Assembly (NCBI GenBank): GCA_027334785.1
Contig: DAHWQF010000004.1
Span: forward strand, 1 to 22,942
From: Acidimicrobiaceae bacterium
Lineage (GTDB): Bacteria > Actinomycetota > Acidimicrobiia > Acidimicrobiales > Palsa-688
Length of the DNA: 22,942 nucleotides
Reading direction: 5' to 3'
The notes below the pieces were generated by a model, which was not told the origin of the DNA, searched no databases, and saw nothing but the letters and a program-made list of their open reading frames with translations. Positions within the stretch are counted from its first letter, which is position 1, and each line of letters starts with the position of its first letter. Made by a program: the position numbers and the translations under genes. This document shows, piece by piece, positions 1-7,533 of this stretch.

Positions 1-2
1 AG

Positions 3-968
3 GCGTGGTTTGCCGACCGGCTGATGGGCCAGAAGAACGCCAGCCCGAACACCATCTCGGGCTACCGGGACACCTTCCGGCTGCTGCTCCGCTTCGCCCA
101 GGAGCGCACCCACAAGGCTCCCTCCGAGCTCGACATGGCCGACCTCGACGCCCCCCTCGTCGCTGCGTTCTTGAACGACCTGGAAAAGGTGCGCCACAAC
201 AGCCCCCGCACCCGCAACAACCGCCTGGCAGCTGTGCGTTCCTTCTTCGCGTACGCTGCCCTCCGCCACCCCGAGCACGCCGCCTCGGTCCAGCGGGTGC
301 TCGCCATCCAGCCGAAGAAACACCAGCGCAACTTGGTGAGCTACCTGACCGAGGACGAACTGGGCGCCCTCCTCGCTGCCTGCGACGGCCGCACCTGGAC
401 GGGCCGGCGCGACCAAGCGATGTTCCTGCTTGCCGTCCGGACGGGCCTGCGGGTCTCCGAGCTGGTCGGCCTCGACAACGCCGACCTCGTGCTCGGGAGG
501 GGTGCCCACGTGCACTGCGTGGGCAAAGGGAGAAAAGAACGACGGACACCATTGCTCTCTGCCACTTTGCCCGTGCTGCGGGCGTGGGAGGCCGAGCGAG
601 GCGGGGCCCCAGGGGACCCCCTCTTCCCCACGAGCACGGGGAGGCGGCTCAGCCGTGACGCCGTCGAGCACCGTATCTCCCTCTGCGTCACGCGGGCAGC
701 CAAGACCTGCCCGTCACTGCGGAGAAAAACGGTCACGGCCCACACCTTGAGGCACACCCTCGCTATGTCCCTGCTCGAACAGGGCGTGGACATCACAATC
801 GTCGCCCTCGTGCTCGGTCACGAGCAGGCCTCCACGACCTATTCCATATATGTCCACGCCGACATGCGCCAAAAAGAACGTGCGCTCGCCAAGCTCCCCT
901 CGGCCGGCAAGAAGCCCGGCCGTTACCGTCCCCCCGACAACCTCCTCGCCTTCTTGGAAGGGCTCTGA
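3..968 (+). CDS. Tyrosine recombinase / phage-type integrase (5' partial)
   Basis: Site-specific DNA recombinase of the tyrosine (XerC/D, lambda-integrase) family; it cuts and rejoins DNA through a covalent tyrosyl intermediate. The first in-window ATG is at 24, but the frame is open to position 3 (AWFADRLM) and the text around ATG 24 looks like the middle of an N-terminal SAM-like domain, so the true start probably lies outside the window. Counting from ATG 24 (314 residues), the N-terminal core-binding domain is about 1-105 and the catalytic domain about 106-300. The expected catalytic set is visible: R143 (TGLRVSEL), K168 (GKGRKER), H240-x-x-R243 (HTLRH), H266 (GHEQ) and the likely nucleophile Y276 (SIYVHAD). 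The C-terminal PGRYRPPD segment recalls integrases of multi-integrase transposable elements, which is from memory. The frame is intact, so the enzyme may be active. The motif cluster at 980-1093 is a natural candidate for its binding sites. Confidence 0.9.
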   Translation, partial: AWFADRLMGQKNASPNTISGYRDTFRLLLRFAQERTHKAPSELDMADLDAPLVAAFLNDLEKVRHNSPRTRNNRLAAVRSFFAYAALRHPEHAASVQRVLAIQPKKHQRNLVSYLTEDELGALLAACDGRTWTGRRDQAMFLLAVRTGLRVSELVGLDNADLVLGRGAHVHCVGKGRKERRTPLLSATLPVLRAWEAERGGAPGDPLFPTSTGRRLSRDAVEHRISLCVTRAAKTCPSLRRKTVTAHTLRHTLAMSLLEQGVDITIVALVLGHEQASTTYSIYVHADMRQKERALAKLPSAGKKPGRYRPPDNLLAFLEGL

Positions 969-979
969 GGACCTCTGGG

Positions 980-1059
980 TTATGCCGACACCTTCACGCC
1001 CTCTACCTTTCCCGGCAAGGGCTTCTCGGAAGATGTCGGCATAAAATAAGTGTCGGCAT
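980..1059. repeat. Cluster of TGCCGACA/TGTCGGCA motifs behind the integrase
   Basis: TTATGCCGACAC (980-991) recurs inverted as TGTCGGCATAA (1034-1044) and again as GTGTCGGCATG (1050-1060). The same core is the centre of the palindrome at 1062-1093. The first two copies form an inverted pair of 11 matching bases about 40 bp apart. The cluster begins 12 bp past the integrase stop codon. Clustered inverted copies of one core next to a recombinase gene are typical of recombinase arm sites or element ends; the assignment here is inference. Confidence 0.6.
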
Positions 1060-1061
1060 GA

Positions 1062-1093
1062 TCCAAATTGTGCCGACGTCGGCACAATTTGGA
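1062..1093. repeat. Perfect 32-bp palindrome
   Basis: The left half is TCCAAATTGTGCCGAC and the right half is its exact reverse complement, with no spacer (centre between 1077 and 1078). It contains two head-to-head copies of the TGCCGAC core found at 980-1060. The IS3-like transposase remnant begins at its right edge. It could be the end or crossover site of the element carrying the integrase, or a strong dimer-binding site. The perfect symmetry was read directly; the role is inference. Confidence 0.75.
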
Positions 1094-1322
1094 CAATGGC
1101 AGCGCAATGACCTCCCACCCTGTCGTAAAGTTGTACGAGTTCTTGGGCATCAGCCGCTCTTAGAGCCGTCCCCACGTCTGCCTGTTTACCCATACAGCGA
1201 GAGCCAGTTCAAGACCTTGACGTACTGCCCGAGCTTTCCCGCGTGTTTTGGCTCGGTCGAAGATGCCGGGGTTTTTGCCAAGCCTTCTTTGACTACTACA
1301 ATCATGACTACCGGCACTCGGA
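1092..1322 (+). pseudogene. IS3-family transposase, C-terminal remnant
   Basis: Translation in three successive frames gives the C-terminal half of an IS3-type (rve/DDE) transposase. The first frame has DNGSAMTS then KLYEFLGISRS, a stop codon and SRPHV (1092-1178). The next has YSESQFKTLTYCPSFP and FGSVEDA (about 1184-1268). The third has FCQAFFDYYNHDYRHSE (about 1272-1322). These correspond to family text of the type HADRGSxMTS, LGVTKSHSRP, NDNPYSESQFKTLKYRPDFP and AFFxWYNHEHRHS. The Asp of DNGS and the Glu of YSESQ are at the positions of the second and third DDE residues. The catalytic N-terminal half is absent, there is an in-frame stop and there are at least two frameshifts, so this is a relic. 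It stops abruptly at RHSE, where the cysteine desulfurase fragment starts. Confidence 0.75.
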
Positions 1323-1697
1323 GAATTCATCCGTCCCGACACCGTTCTCGTCTCGGTGATGGCGGCGAATAACGAGATCGGCACAGTCGCACCAGTTCCA
1401 GAAATCGATGAGGTCTGCCCTAAGGCCGGCGCCCTCTTCCACTCCGACGCCGCCCAGTTCGATGGGACGCTCTCGCTCGACGTGTGCGCTGCCTATGTCG
1501 CGTCGCTCTTCGCGCACAAGATGTACGGGCCCAAGGGCATCGGCGCCCTGTACCTCCGCCGGGGTACGTCGATAGACACGATTTTCTATGGCTATCTATG
1601 GCGCTGGCCACGAGTGCTGTCTGCGGAGCGGCAAGCTCAACGTACCGGCCATCGGTCGGGTTCGGTGCCGCGGCTGCTATCGCGAGCGAGATTGAGG
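1320..1697 (+). pseudogene. Cysteine desulfurase (NifS/IscS-type), internal fragment
   Basis: One frame reads FIRPDTVLVSV, MAANNEIGTV, ALFHSDAAQ and AHKMYGPKGIGALYLRR (1326-1572). This is the central part of a PLP-dependent class-V aminotransferase-fold cysteine desulfurase, including the lysine that forms the Schiff base (AHK). After a frame change, GHECCLRSGKLNVPAI (about 1597-1650) matches the GGGHERGLRSGTLNVPAI region. After another, VGFGAAAAIASEIE (about 1650-1697) continues it. The N-terminal third and the C-terminal domain with the catalytic cysteine loop are missing, so it cannot make an active enzyme. The left end abuts the IS3 remnant and the right end abuts an alpha-galactosidase remnant on the other strand. 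Confidence 0.8.
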
Positions 1698-1975
1698 ACC
1701 AGTTGGTTCCGCCAAAGGGACACGGAGCGATTCGAAAAGTGGTACACCCATTCCGGGTGCGCCCGGTACAGCTCGCTGTCTGGATTGACCACCTCGGGCT
1801 CCACCCAGATCCCAAATCCCATCCCGAACTCGTGGACCCGGTCTATTACCGGCCTAAGCCCCGAAGGGAATTTTCTCGTATCGACGGTCCAGTCGCCGAG
1901 GCCCGCACGGTCATTGTCGCGACCTGAGAACCAGCCGTCATCGATGACGAAAAGCTCGACGCCCATATCTGGAAC
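1676..1975 (-). pseudogene. GH36 alpha-galactosidase, internal fragment
   Basis: The minus-strand frame contains MGVELFVIDDGWF, RDNDRAGLGDWTVD, KFPSGLRPVIDRVHEFGMGF, GIWVEPEVVNPDSELYRAHP and RNQLVLNLAR. These are consecutive blocks of the catalytic (beta/alpha)8 barrel of family 36 alpha-galactosidases, about 100 of the usual 700 or more residues. The block with the nucleophilic Asp, which lies further downstream in the family, is missing, as is the whole N-terminal domain. The surrounding open frame (to 2221) shows no further similarity. The piece is a truncated relic at the junction with the cysteine desulfurase fragment. It may be a trace of an older carbohydrate-utilisation locus, but nothing ties it to the intact cluster. 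Confidence 0.8.
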
Positions 1976-1979
1976 CAAG

Positions 1980-2361
1980 TGATCGCTATGCGCATGGGCC
2001 AAGTGGCTGGAGTTCCTGCGGCCCTCAGCGCAGGACAGGGGACCCCGCCGTCGGGGCTGAGCTACGTTGCCCTCAAGGCTGAACTGGAGAAGATGGGGAT
2101 GTCCGACATGGACAGGGCGAGCGTGGGCGGAGCAGGACACTTGGAGGCCCGGCGAGGTGCTACCGGAACTGCTCACGCATACTGACTTGCTAGCAGCTAG
2201 CTCGGCATTGGCTTCCCGCATGAGCCCTGTGCAAGGACGTGGCCCATGGCAGGGACTGAGAGGCCCTCTCTGGCCGGCGGTCTAGTCGCTGCTGGCTTTC
2301 CGGGCTGAGCTCCGAGAGTGCCTATTCCGGTGCCTGCGGCACCAGGGTCACCAGATTCCTA
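1980..2361. other. Intergenic region without recognisable genes
   Basis: Between the GH36 remnant and the promoter of the catabolic island, both strands hold only short open frames, none with protein-like text I recognise. Given the remnants to the left, this is probably further decayed sequence. Confidence 0.5.
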
Positions 2362-2390
2362 TTGACAGGTCGCCCGATGGGTGGTAAAAC
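2362..2390 (+). promoter_or_regulatory. Candidate sigma70-type promoter of the catabolic operon
   Basis: A perfect -35 box TTGACA (2362-2367) is followed after 17 bp by TAAAAC (2385-2390), a 4/6 match to TATAAT. Transcription would start near 2397, giving a leader of about 200 nt before the first gene at 2596. It is the only promoter-like pair of this quality I noticed upstream of the cluster. The assignment rests on sequence match and position only. Confidence 0.5.
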
Positions 2391-2406
2391 CATTACGTAA
2401 TCGGTT
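2388..2406. promoter_or_regulatory. Candidate LacI-family operator overlapping the promoter
   Basis: AACCATTACGTAATCGGTT is a near-perfect inverted repeat. ATTACGTAAT (2392-2401) is exactly palindromic with a central CG, flanked by AACC and (C)GGTT. A central CG in a palindrome of about 20 bp is the usual form of LacI/GalR-family operators. It overlaps the -10 box and the expected start point, a position suited to repression. The intact LacI-type gene at 9357-10445 is the obvious candidate ligand; the pairing is inference. Confidence 0.5.
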
Positions 2407-2595
2407 GTACGCACATCGAGTGGTGAAGGGGGCGCCGAGAGTGGGCATAGCTGGCTCAAGAAGAGCACTGACGTCTGGACTGCGGCCTCCTGTAGTGGAG
2501 AGTGGGAAGTCGTCGACGATGGGGGTGCTTCTAGGTAAGTCCCGCAGGAGCGGAGGTCGTGAGCAGAGGCACCCGCTTGATCGGGCGGATGTCGG

Positions 2596-3072
2596 ATGAT
2601 TGTTGTCGTTGGTGCTGACCACGCTGGGTACGCATCCAAAGAAGTGGTCCGGGAGCAGTTGCGGGCCTTGGGCTACGACCTGATCGACGTCGGGGCCACT
2701 AGCCCAGCACCTGTAGATTTCCCCGACATAGCGCTGGCAGCATGCCAAGAAATCCTCAGCGGGCGTGCCGAGCGCGGCGTGCTTGTCTGTGGTACTGGGA
2801 TCGGCGCGGCGATGGCCGCCAACAAGGTCGACGGGATCAGGGCTGCGCTTGCCCACGATACGTATTCATCTCATCAGTCCGTCGAGCACGACGACGCGAA
2901 TATGCTTTGCCTCGGGGCACAAATTGTTGGGCCTGCCCTGATGCTAGAAATTATCACGACTTTCCTCAAGGCGCACTGGGAGGCTTCGGAGGACTTTAGT
3001 CGCAGAGTGCGGAAGCTGCGCGCTCTGGAATCTAGGTCAAATGTTGCGGTGGGTGATGACAACGGCAGATGA
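2596..3072 (+). CDS. RpiB/LacA/LacB-family sugar isomerase
   Basis: Aldose-ketose isomerase of the ribose-5-phosphate isomerase B fold, a cytoplasmic enzyme that usually acts on sugar phosphates (ribose-5-P, allose-6-P, galactose-6-P, tetrulose-4-P). The 158 residues are normal for the family (about 145-160). Signature text is clear: GADHAGY (6-12), DVGAT (31-35), the catalytic-Cys loop VCGTGIG (64-70, C65) followed by AAMAANK, and EHDDANML (97-104) with the conserved His. ATG 2596 is the only usable start because a stop lies in frame at 2578. No good Shine-Dalgarno is visible close to it; CGGAGG at 2551-2556 is too far. It is the first gene of the operon and overlaps the next gene by 17 bp. 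There is no sugar kinase in the window, so whether the substrate is phosphorylated is open. Family members in tetritol and sulfosugar pathways show that specificity cannot be read from sequence. Confidence 0.9.
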   Translation: MIVVVGADHAGYASKEVVREQLRALGYDLIDVGATSPAPVDFPDIALAACQEILSGRAERGVLVCGTGIGAAMAANKVDGIRAALAHDTYSSHQSVEHDDANMLCLGAQIVGPALMLEIITTFLKAHWEASEDFSRRVRKLRALESRSNVAVGDDNGR

Positions 3073-3964
3073 CATTTGCGTAGGTTGGGTCGGGACTGGA
3101 GTGATGGGAGCTGCCATGTGCTCCCATCTTGTCGACGCCGGTTTAGAGGTACGTGTGACCAATCGCACGCGTTCAAAAGCCTCCACGCTCCTCGACAAGG
3201 GCGCATTATGGTGCTCCTCGCCCGAGGAGCTTGCGCTCAAGTCATCTGTAGTCATAACTATGTTGGGAACTCCAGACGATGTACGCGATGTGTACCTGGG
3301 AAGTGGGGCGGTTCTCGACGCGGCCTCGGAAGGGACCGTCCTAGTCGACATGACGACGAGCGAGCCCTCTCTGGCCGTCGAAATCTTTGAAGCCGCAAAC
3401 GCGAGAGGTCTGCTGGCCCTCGACGCACCCGTCACGGGCGGCGATACGGGCGCAAGGGCGGCGTCGCTTGCAATTATGGTTGGGGGCACGAGAGACGCCT
3501 TTGAGCGGGCGCTCCCCATCCTACGCATAATGGGGAACGTAGTGAGCTTGCAGGGCGGTCCGGGCGCTGGGCAGCACACAAAGATGGTCAACCAGATCGC
3601 GATCGCGTCAGGGATGGTGGCGGTTTGCGAAGCCCTCTTTTACGCGCAGCGTGCTGGACTTGACCTGGAGCTTGTAATGAGCACGATCAGCACAGGAGCA
3701 GCCGCATCGTGGTTGCTAAGCAACAATGGGCCGAAGATGCTCAGAGGCGACTTCGACCCTGGGTTCAGGGTCGACCATTTTGTCAAGGATCTCGGGATCG
3801 CACTACACGAGGCGCGAAGGTTGAAGATTGCGTTGCCGGGCCTAGCCCTTGCCGAGCAGCTGTATGTTGCTGCAAGCGCTCACGGACTGGGCGGGGCTAG
3901 CACCAATGCACTAGTGGTCGCGCTAGCAAACCTGTCGGGGGCTCCATGGCCACCCCAACTGTGA
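3056..3964 (+). CDS. Beta-hydroxyacid dehydrogenase (3-hydroxyisobutyrate dehydrogenase family)
   Basis: NAD(P)-dependent oxidoreductase of the family containing 3-hydroxyisobutyrate, tartronate-semialdehyde and L-threonate dehydrogenases. It oxidises or reduces a beta-hydroxy acid. From ATG 3056 (302 residues) it shows the Rossmann glycine motif GWVGTGVMG (10-18), the substrate-binding block DAPVTGGDTGA (123-133) and the catalytic lysine in GAGQHTKMVNQ (K176). The C-terminal all-helical domain is complete. Open frame extends to TTG 3041, but the motif fits the ATG. The gene overlaps the isomerase upstream (17 bp) and the permease downstream (19 bp), so all are probably cotranscribed and translationally coupled. 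In this context a sugar-acid or semialdehyde substrate (threonate-like or tartronate-semialdehyde-like) is more likely than hydroxyisobutyrate, but that is inference. Confidence 0.9.
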   Translation: MTTADDICVGWVGTGVMGAAMCSHLVDAGLEVRVTNRTRSKASTLLDKGALWCSSPEELALKSSVVITMLGTPDDVRDVYLGSGAVLDAASEGTVLVDMTTSEPSLAVEIFEAANARGLLALDAPVTGGDTGARAASLAIMVGGTRDAFERALPILRIMGNVVSLQGGPGAGQHTKMVNQIAIASGMVAVCEALFYAQRAGLDLELVMSTISTGAAASWLLSNNGPKMLRGDFDPGFRVDHFVKDLGIALHEARRLKIALPGLALAEQLYVAASAHGLGGASTNALVVALANLSGAPWPPQL

Positions 3965-4926
3965 CGCGTCCGGGCGCGACGACTGTAGGCCCCGGCCCGG
4001 CCCTCGGGGCCTTGGGGCCGCGACGTCGGCCTCGTCGGGGCCTGGGACGGCCGGATCGCCAGTTGGTCGCGTACTGGTTCCTCGCGCCCTGGCTAATAGG
4101 GATCCTCGGGATCACGCTTGGCCCGATGCTGTACTCCCTGTATACGGCGTTCACGAGTTACAACCTTTTGACAGCTCCCAAATGGGTCGGGCTCGAAAAC
4201 TTCCGGCTCCTGTTCCAGGATCCTCAGTTCATGCAATCGGTCGGGGTGACTGTCAAGTTCACAGTCATCTCGGTGCCTCTTGTGCTTGTATGTTCCCTGG
4301 GCCTGGCGCTGTTGCTGAACACCGGCATCAGGGGCCTATCGATTTACCGGACGCTGTTTTACTTACCTTCGCTACTTGGTAGCAGCGCCGCTATAGCTAT
4401 CTTGTGGATCACGGTCTTCAGCCAACCCGGGCTCGTGTCGGACGTAATGAGCTTTTTCGGCGTGCAGACGGGCAGCCTGATCGGCAACCCTGGGACGGCT
4501 CTTTATACGATCGTGGTGCTAAATGTCTGGGCCTTTGGCGCGACTATGATAATTTTCCTTGCCGCGCTCCGCAACGTCCCGCGCGAGTACTACGAGTCGG
4601 CTGCGATCGACGGTGCAGGGCGCTGGCAGCGGTTCCGCCGGGTCACATTGCCGCTCATTACCCCGGCGTTGTTCTTCAACCTCATACTCGGCACGGTAAT
4701 GGCATCGCAGACCTTTACGAGCGCCTACATAATCGGTGGGGCCACTGGTGGGCCGGCGGGCTCGCTCCTCTTCTACACGGTCTACATATACGAAGAGGGC
4801 TTCGCGAACTTCAAGATGGGCTATGCCAGCGCTATGGCCTGGCTGATGCTCTTAGCCTTAGGTCTCTTCACTGTCATCTGCTTTGCCACCGCTCGTTTCT
4901 GGGTGCATTACGGGGATGAGAGATGA
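3946..4926 (+). CDS. Sugar ABC transporter permease, MalF/UgpA type
   Basis: Inner-membrane subunit of a carbohydrate-uptake (CUT1-type) ABC importer, 326 residues. After a basic Pro/Arg-rich cytoplasmic N-terminus (1-40), about six hydrophobic segments follow, roughly at 43-70, 102-126, 137-160, 185-208, 236-258 and 290-316. The cytoplasmic EAA loop that docks the ATPase is EYYESAAIDGAGRWQRFRR (214-232) followed by VTLPL, a standard EAA---G-(9)-I/V-x-LP arrangement. The start overlaps the dehydrogenase gene by 19 bp. It is paired with the second permease through an ATGA stop-start overlap at 4923-4926. No ATP-binding subunit gene is present in the window. Confidence 0.93.
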   Translation: MATPTVTRPGATTVGPGPALGALGPRRRPRRGLGRPDRQLVAYWFLAPWLIGILGITLGPMLYSLYTAFTSYNLLTAPKWVGLENFRLLFQDPQFMQSVGVTVKFTVISVPLVLVCSLGLALLLNTGIRGLSIYRTLFYLPSLLGSSAAIAILWITVFSQPGLVSDVMSFFGVQTGSLIGNPGTALYTIVVLNVWAFGATMIIFLAALRNVPREYYESAAIDGAGRWQRFRRVTLPLITPALFFNLILGTVMASQTFTSAYIIGGATGGPAGSLLFYTVYIYEEGFANFKMGYASAMAWLMLLALGLFTVICFATARFWVHYGDER

Positions 4927-5816
4927 GCTACACGTCACCGGTCAGCGCTCCGCGCCTGTTCTTCCTGTTCCGGTTGAAGCCTGTAAGGCTACGTGCGTTT
5001 CAGGCCCTCCTGCGCCACATTGTTGTGATCTGCCTTCTGGTGGTCATCCTCTATCCCATCGCATGGTTGTTCGTGGCGTCCCTCCATACGGGCGAGTCAG
5101 CTGCTTTGATGGGGGTGGGTTTCAACTTCAACCATCTAAGCCTTGCGAACTATGGGTCCGGCCTCACTGGAAGCCTTGACTTTTCACGCCTGTTTCTGAA
5201 CTCGCTACTGGTTGCCGTCTTGGAGGTGATCGGTGCCCTGTTGTCTTGCACAATGGCAGCATACGCCTTTGCCAGGCTGCGGTTCCCCCTAAAGGGCCCG
5301 CTGTTTGCAGTGCTCATTGGTGCCCTGCTCATACCTGGCCAAGTCCTAATCGTTCCGCAGTTCATACTCTTTTACCACTTAGGCGTCGTCGGCACATACA
5401 TCCCATTGGTACTGCCCCACTACCTAGGCATAGATGCGTTTTTCATATTCCTGGAAGTTCAGTTCATCCGGACCCTGCCGAGGGAGCTCGACGATGCAGC
5501 TCGCATAGACGGTTGTGGCCATGTGACCTTCCTCTTGAGGGTGGTCGTGCCCTTGTCTTTGCCGGCGTTGGCCACTGTGGCCATGTTTATGTTCATCAAC
5601 AGCTGGAACGACCTCCTTGGGCCACTCCTTTACCTGAGCAACCCGCACCTCTATACGGTCCCGCTGGGCCTTAGCGAGTTTATCGACAACACCGGCCAGT
5701 CGTCGTACGGTGGTCTATATGCGATGTCGTTCTTGTCACTTGTCCCAGTGGCTGGGTTCTTTTTGGCTGGTCAGCGGTTCCTCGTGCAAGGTATTGCAAC
5801 GACCGGCTTGAAGTAA
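4923..5816 (+). CDS. Sugar ABC transporter permease, MalG/UgpE type
   Basis: Second membrane subunit of the carbohydrate ABC importer, 297 residues, with about six transmembrane stretches; the first is near 31-52 and the last near 268-285. The EAA loop is ELDDAARIDGCGHVTFLLR (188-206) followed by VVVPLSLP. The upstream FLNSLLVA region and the downstream INSWNDLLGPLLYL region (about 225-238) are characteristic of MalG-like permeases. The start codon overlaps the stop of the first permease (ATGA), so the two subunits are probably made in equal amounts. A 119-bp gap to the binding-protein gene follows. Confidence 0.93.
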   Translation: MSYTSPVSAPRLFFLFRLKPVRLRAFQALLRHIVVICLLVVILYPIAWLFVASLHTGESAALMGVGFNFNHLSLANYGSGLTGSLDFSRLFLNSLLVAVLEVIGALLSCTMAAYAFARLRFPLKGPLFAVLIGALLIPGQVLIVPQFILFYHLGVVGTYIPLVLPHYLGIDAFFIFLEVQFIRTLPRELDDAARIDGCGHVTFLLRVVVPLSLPALATVAMFMFINSWNDLLGPLLYLSNPHLYTVPLGLSEFIDNTGQSSYGGLYAMSFLSLVPVAGFFLAGQRFLVQGIATTGLK

Positions 5817-5935
5817 GAGGAGCGCGTTGGCCAGCGGGGTGAGCACTCGAGAAGAGAGGGGATGCATAGGGAGGGAACGCAAGTTAGCGATGTGACGGGT
5901 GAAAGAAGCGTTATGCGGAAGAAGGGAAATAACGA

Positions 5936-7300
5936 ATGAAAAGAAAGGATATGGGAGGATCTATGGCCGTAAAACAAAAAGGCAGGGGAATCGCGAGACG
6001 GGGAGGTTGGACTAAGATGGTTGTGGCCACGGCTACTGCCCTCTTGGCCGTACCGCTCGGGATGACCCCTGCAGCGTCTGCTGGCACGACGGCTCCGAGC
6101 GGCAACATCACGTACTTCTGGTGGGGAGACCCGATCAGGAACCAGCTCACCGATGCGGTGATCAACTTGTACGAGAAGGCGCACCCGGCAGTCAAAGTGC
6201 AAGGCGAAGAGCTCGCCTGGACGAACTACTGGGAGAAAGTGACCGTTGAGGCGGCGGCGCACACGCTGCCATGCGTTACGCAGACTCAGTCGAGGGAGCT
6301 CGAGACCTACACATCCGGCAAGGTACTTATGGACCTCAATAGCCTCGTGAAGAGCGGTGACATAAACGTATCCGGTATGCCCAAGGCTATTTTGGACACG
6401 GGCATGGTCAACGGCAAGTTGGAGATGATCCCGTACGGGGCCGCATATGACGCGCTGGTCTACAACCAGTCGATGGTTGCTAAGGCTGGCCTGCCGCAGC
6501 CCCAGCGTGGCTGGAACTATGCACAGTTTGGTGCCTGGCTGAAAAAGCTTCAGGCTAAGTTGCCGAAGGGTGTGTACGCTACTAATCTGACCGGCACGGA
6601 CTCGGACGCGTTCCTGATCTATGCTCAGACCTATGGGTACTCCCTTTTCAACAAGGCCGGACAGCTGGGCTTTCCAGCGTCCCTTCTACAAAACTTCTGG
6701 GGTATTTGGGAGAACTATGTGAAGGAGGGGGTCGCTGCACCTGAGGCAATGTACGCCTCAGAGCCAACCTCTAGCGAGGAGAGCTACATTGTGAAGGGCA
6801 GGGTCGCGGTCGAAGCGGAGCCGGGAAACCAGTACTCGGACGTGGTGTCGGCTGCTGCGACGTCAAAGGTGGGGAAGATGGGCATGATGCTCTACCCGTA
6901 CGGCCCTCATGGCTTGGGCGAGGCTATAATTACCTCAGGGTTGTCGATCCCTGCAAGTTGCAATAACGTACCGGCCGCCGCGTCGTTTATCAACTTCTTT
7001 ACAAACAATGCCGCTGCGGCAAAGGCGTTTGCCTCAAACAATGGTGCGGTCACGGATACGGCGCTATTGGATAATCAGATCAACTCGAAGGCAACTTCGC
7101 CTTCTGTGAAACTTGAGCTGAACACCTACAAGTACATATCCGGCCAGCACGTGCCTCTTGTGCTCTACCCGTCGGGCTATACACAGGTGTTTACCGACCT
7201 CTTCTTGCAGGTGTCGGAGAAGATTTTCTCTGGGGAGGAGTCGGTGGCAGCTGGTACGAAGTCATTTATGCAGCAGGCGAAAGTGGACCTGGCTTCGTAG
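5936..7300 (+). CDS. Extracellular sugar-binding protein of the ABC importer
   Basis: Solute-binding protein (family 1, maltose-binding-protein fold), 454 residues from ATG 5936. It captures the substrate outside the cell and delivers it to the two permeases. ATG 5936 has GAAGAAGGG about 10 bp upstream. ATG 5963 has GGGAGGA only 3 bp upstream and would remove nine residues; either could be used. The N-terminus carries basic residues (ARRGGWTK), a hydrophobic core (VVATATALLAVPLGM) and a signal-peptidase-I-like end, PAASA-GTT (cleavage near 49/50). There is no lipobox cysteine and no C-terminal anchor, unusual for a Gram-positive binding protein. Mature-protein features include ITYFWWGDP near the N-terminus and the central GRVAVEAEPGNQY region. 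The ligand cannot be deduced. The gene is probably cotranscribed with the permeases and followed by hairpins at 7316-7367. Confidence 0.9.
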   Translation: MKRKDMGGSMAVKQKGRGIARRGGWTKMVVATATALLAVPLGMTPAASAGTTAPSGNITYFWWGDPIRNQLTDAVINLYEKAHPAVKVQGEELAWTNYWEKVTVEAAAHTLPCVTQTQSRELETYTSGKVLMDLNSLVKSGDINVSGMPKAILDTGMVNGKLEMIPYGAAYDALVYNQSMVAKAGLPQPQRGWNYAQFGAWLKKLQAKLPKGVYATNLTGTDSDAFLIYAQTYGYSLFNKAGQLGFPASLLQNFWGIWENYVKEGVAAPEAMYASEPTSSEESYIVKGRVAVEAEPGNQYSDVVSAAATSKVGKMGMMLYPYGPHGLGEAIITSGLSIPASCNNVPAAASFINFFTNNAAAAKAFASNNGAVTDTALLDNQINSKATSPSVKLELNTYKYISGQHVPLVLYPSGYTQVFTDLFLQVSEKIFSGEESVAAGTKSFMQQAKVDLAS

Positions 7301-7315
7301 AGGTGAGAATGCGGG

Positions 7316-7367
7316 GGCGCGGGCCCTGTGGGTGTGGGCCCGCGCCTCGGCGCTCGTGGCGCCTTTT
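7316..7367 (+). terminator. Two hairpins behind the binding-protein gene, partial terminator
   Basis: The first hairpin has an 11-bp perfect stem, GGCGCGGGCCC (7316-7326) against GGGCCCGCGCC (7336-7346), with a 9-nt loop. A second smaller one, GGCGC (7349-7353) against GCGCC (7359-7363), is followed by TTTT (7364-7367). They sit 16 bp after the stop codon and before the RraA genes. The T-run is short. They could act as an attenuating terminator, or protect the 3' end of transporter mRNA, as is common after binding-protein genes. Confidence 0.6.
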
Positions 7368-7533
7368 CGGGGAGGACGGTGTTCGAAATGGTCACTGCTC
7401 GACAGTGCCCGGTGCATAGGCGAGGGCAGTGGCCGGAGGTGTCTGCTTGAGGTCGTCGGTGGACGTAGTGTTCGGTGGCAGCACGAGATAGATGTGAGGA
7501 CCAGACGAGACAGGTTATGGAAAGAAAGGTGAG

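Noticed and set aside
1356..1982. Intact cysteine desulfurase of 208 residues
   Set aside because: Similarity changes frame twice and the frame's second half is not protein-like; the gene is an internal fragment.
1637..2221. Complete minus-strand gene around the alpha-galactosidase similarity
   Set aside because: Only about 100 residues (1676-1975) match the family. The remainder is unrelated, and both domain ends and the nucleophile region are missing.
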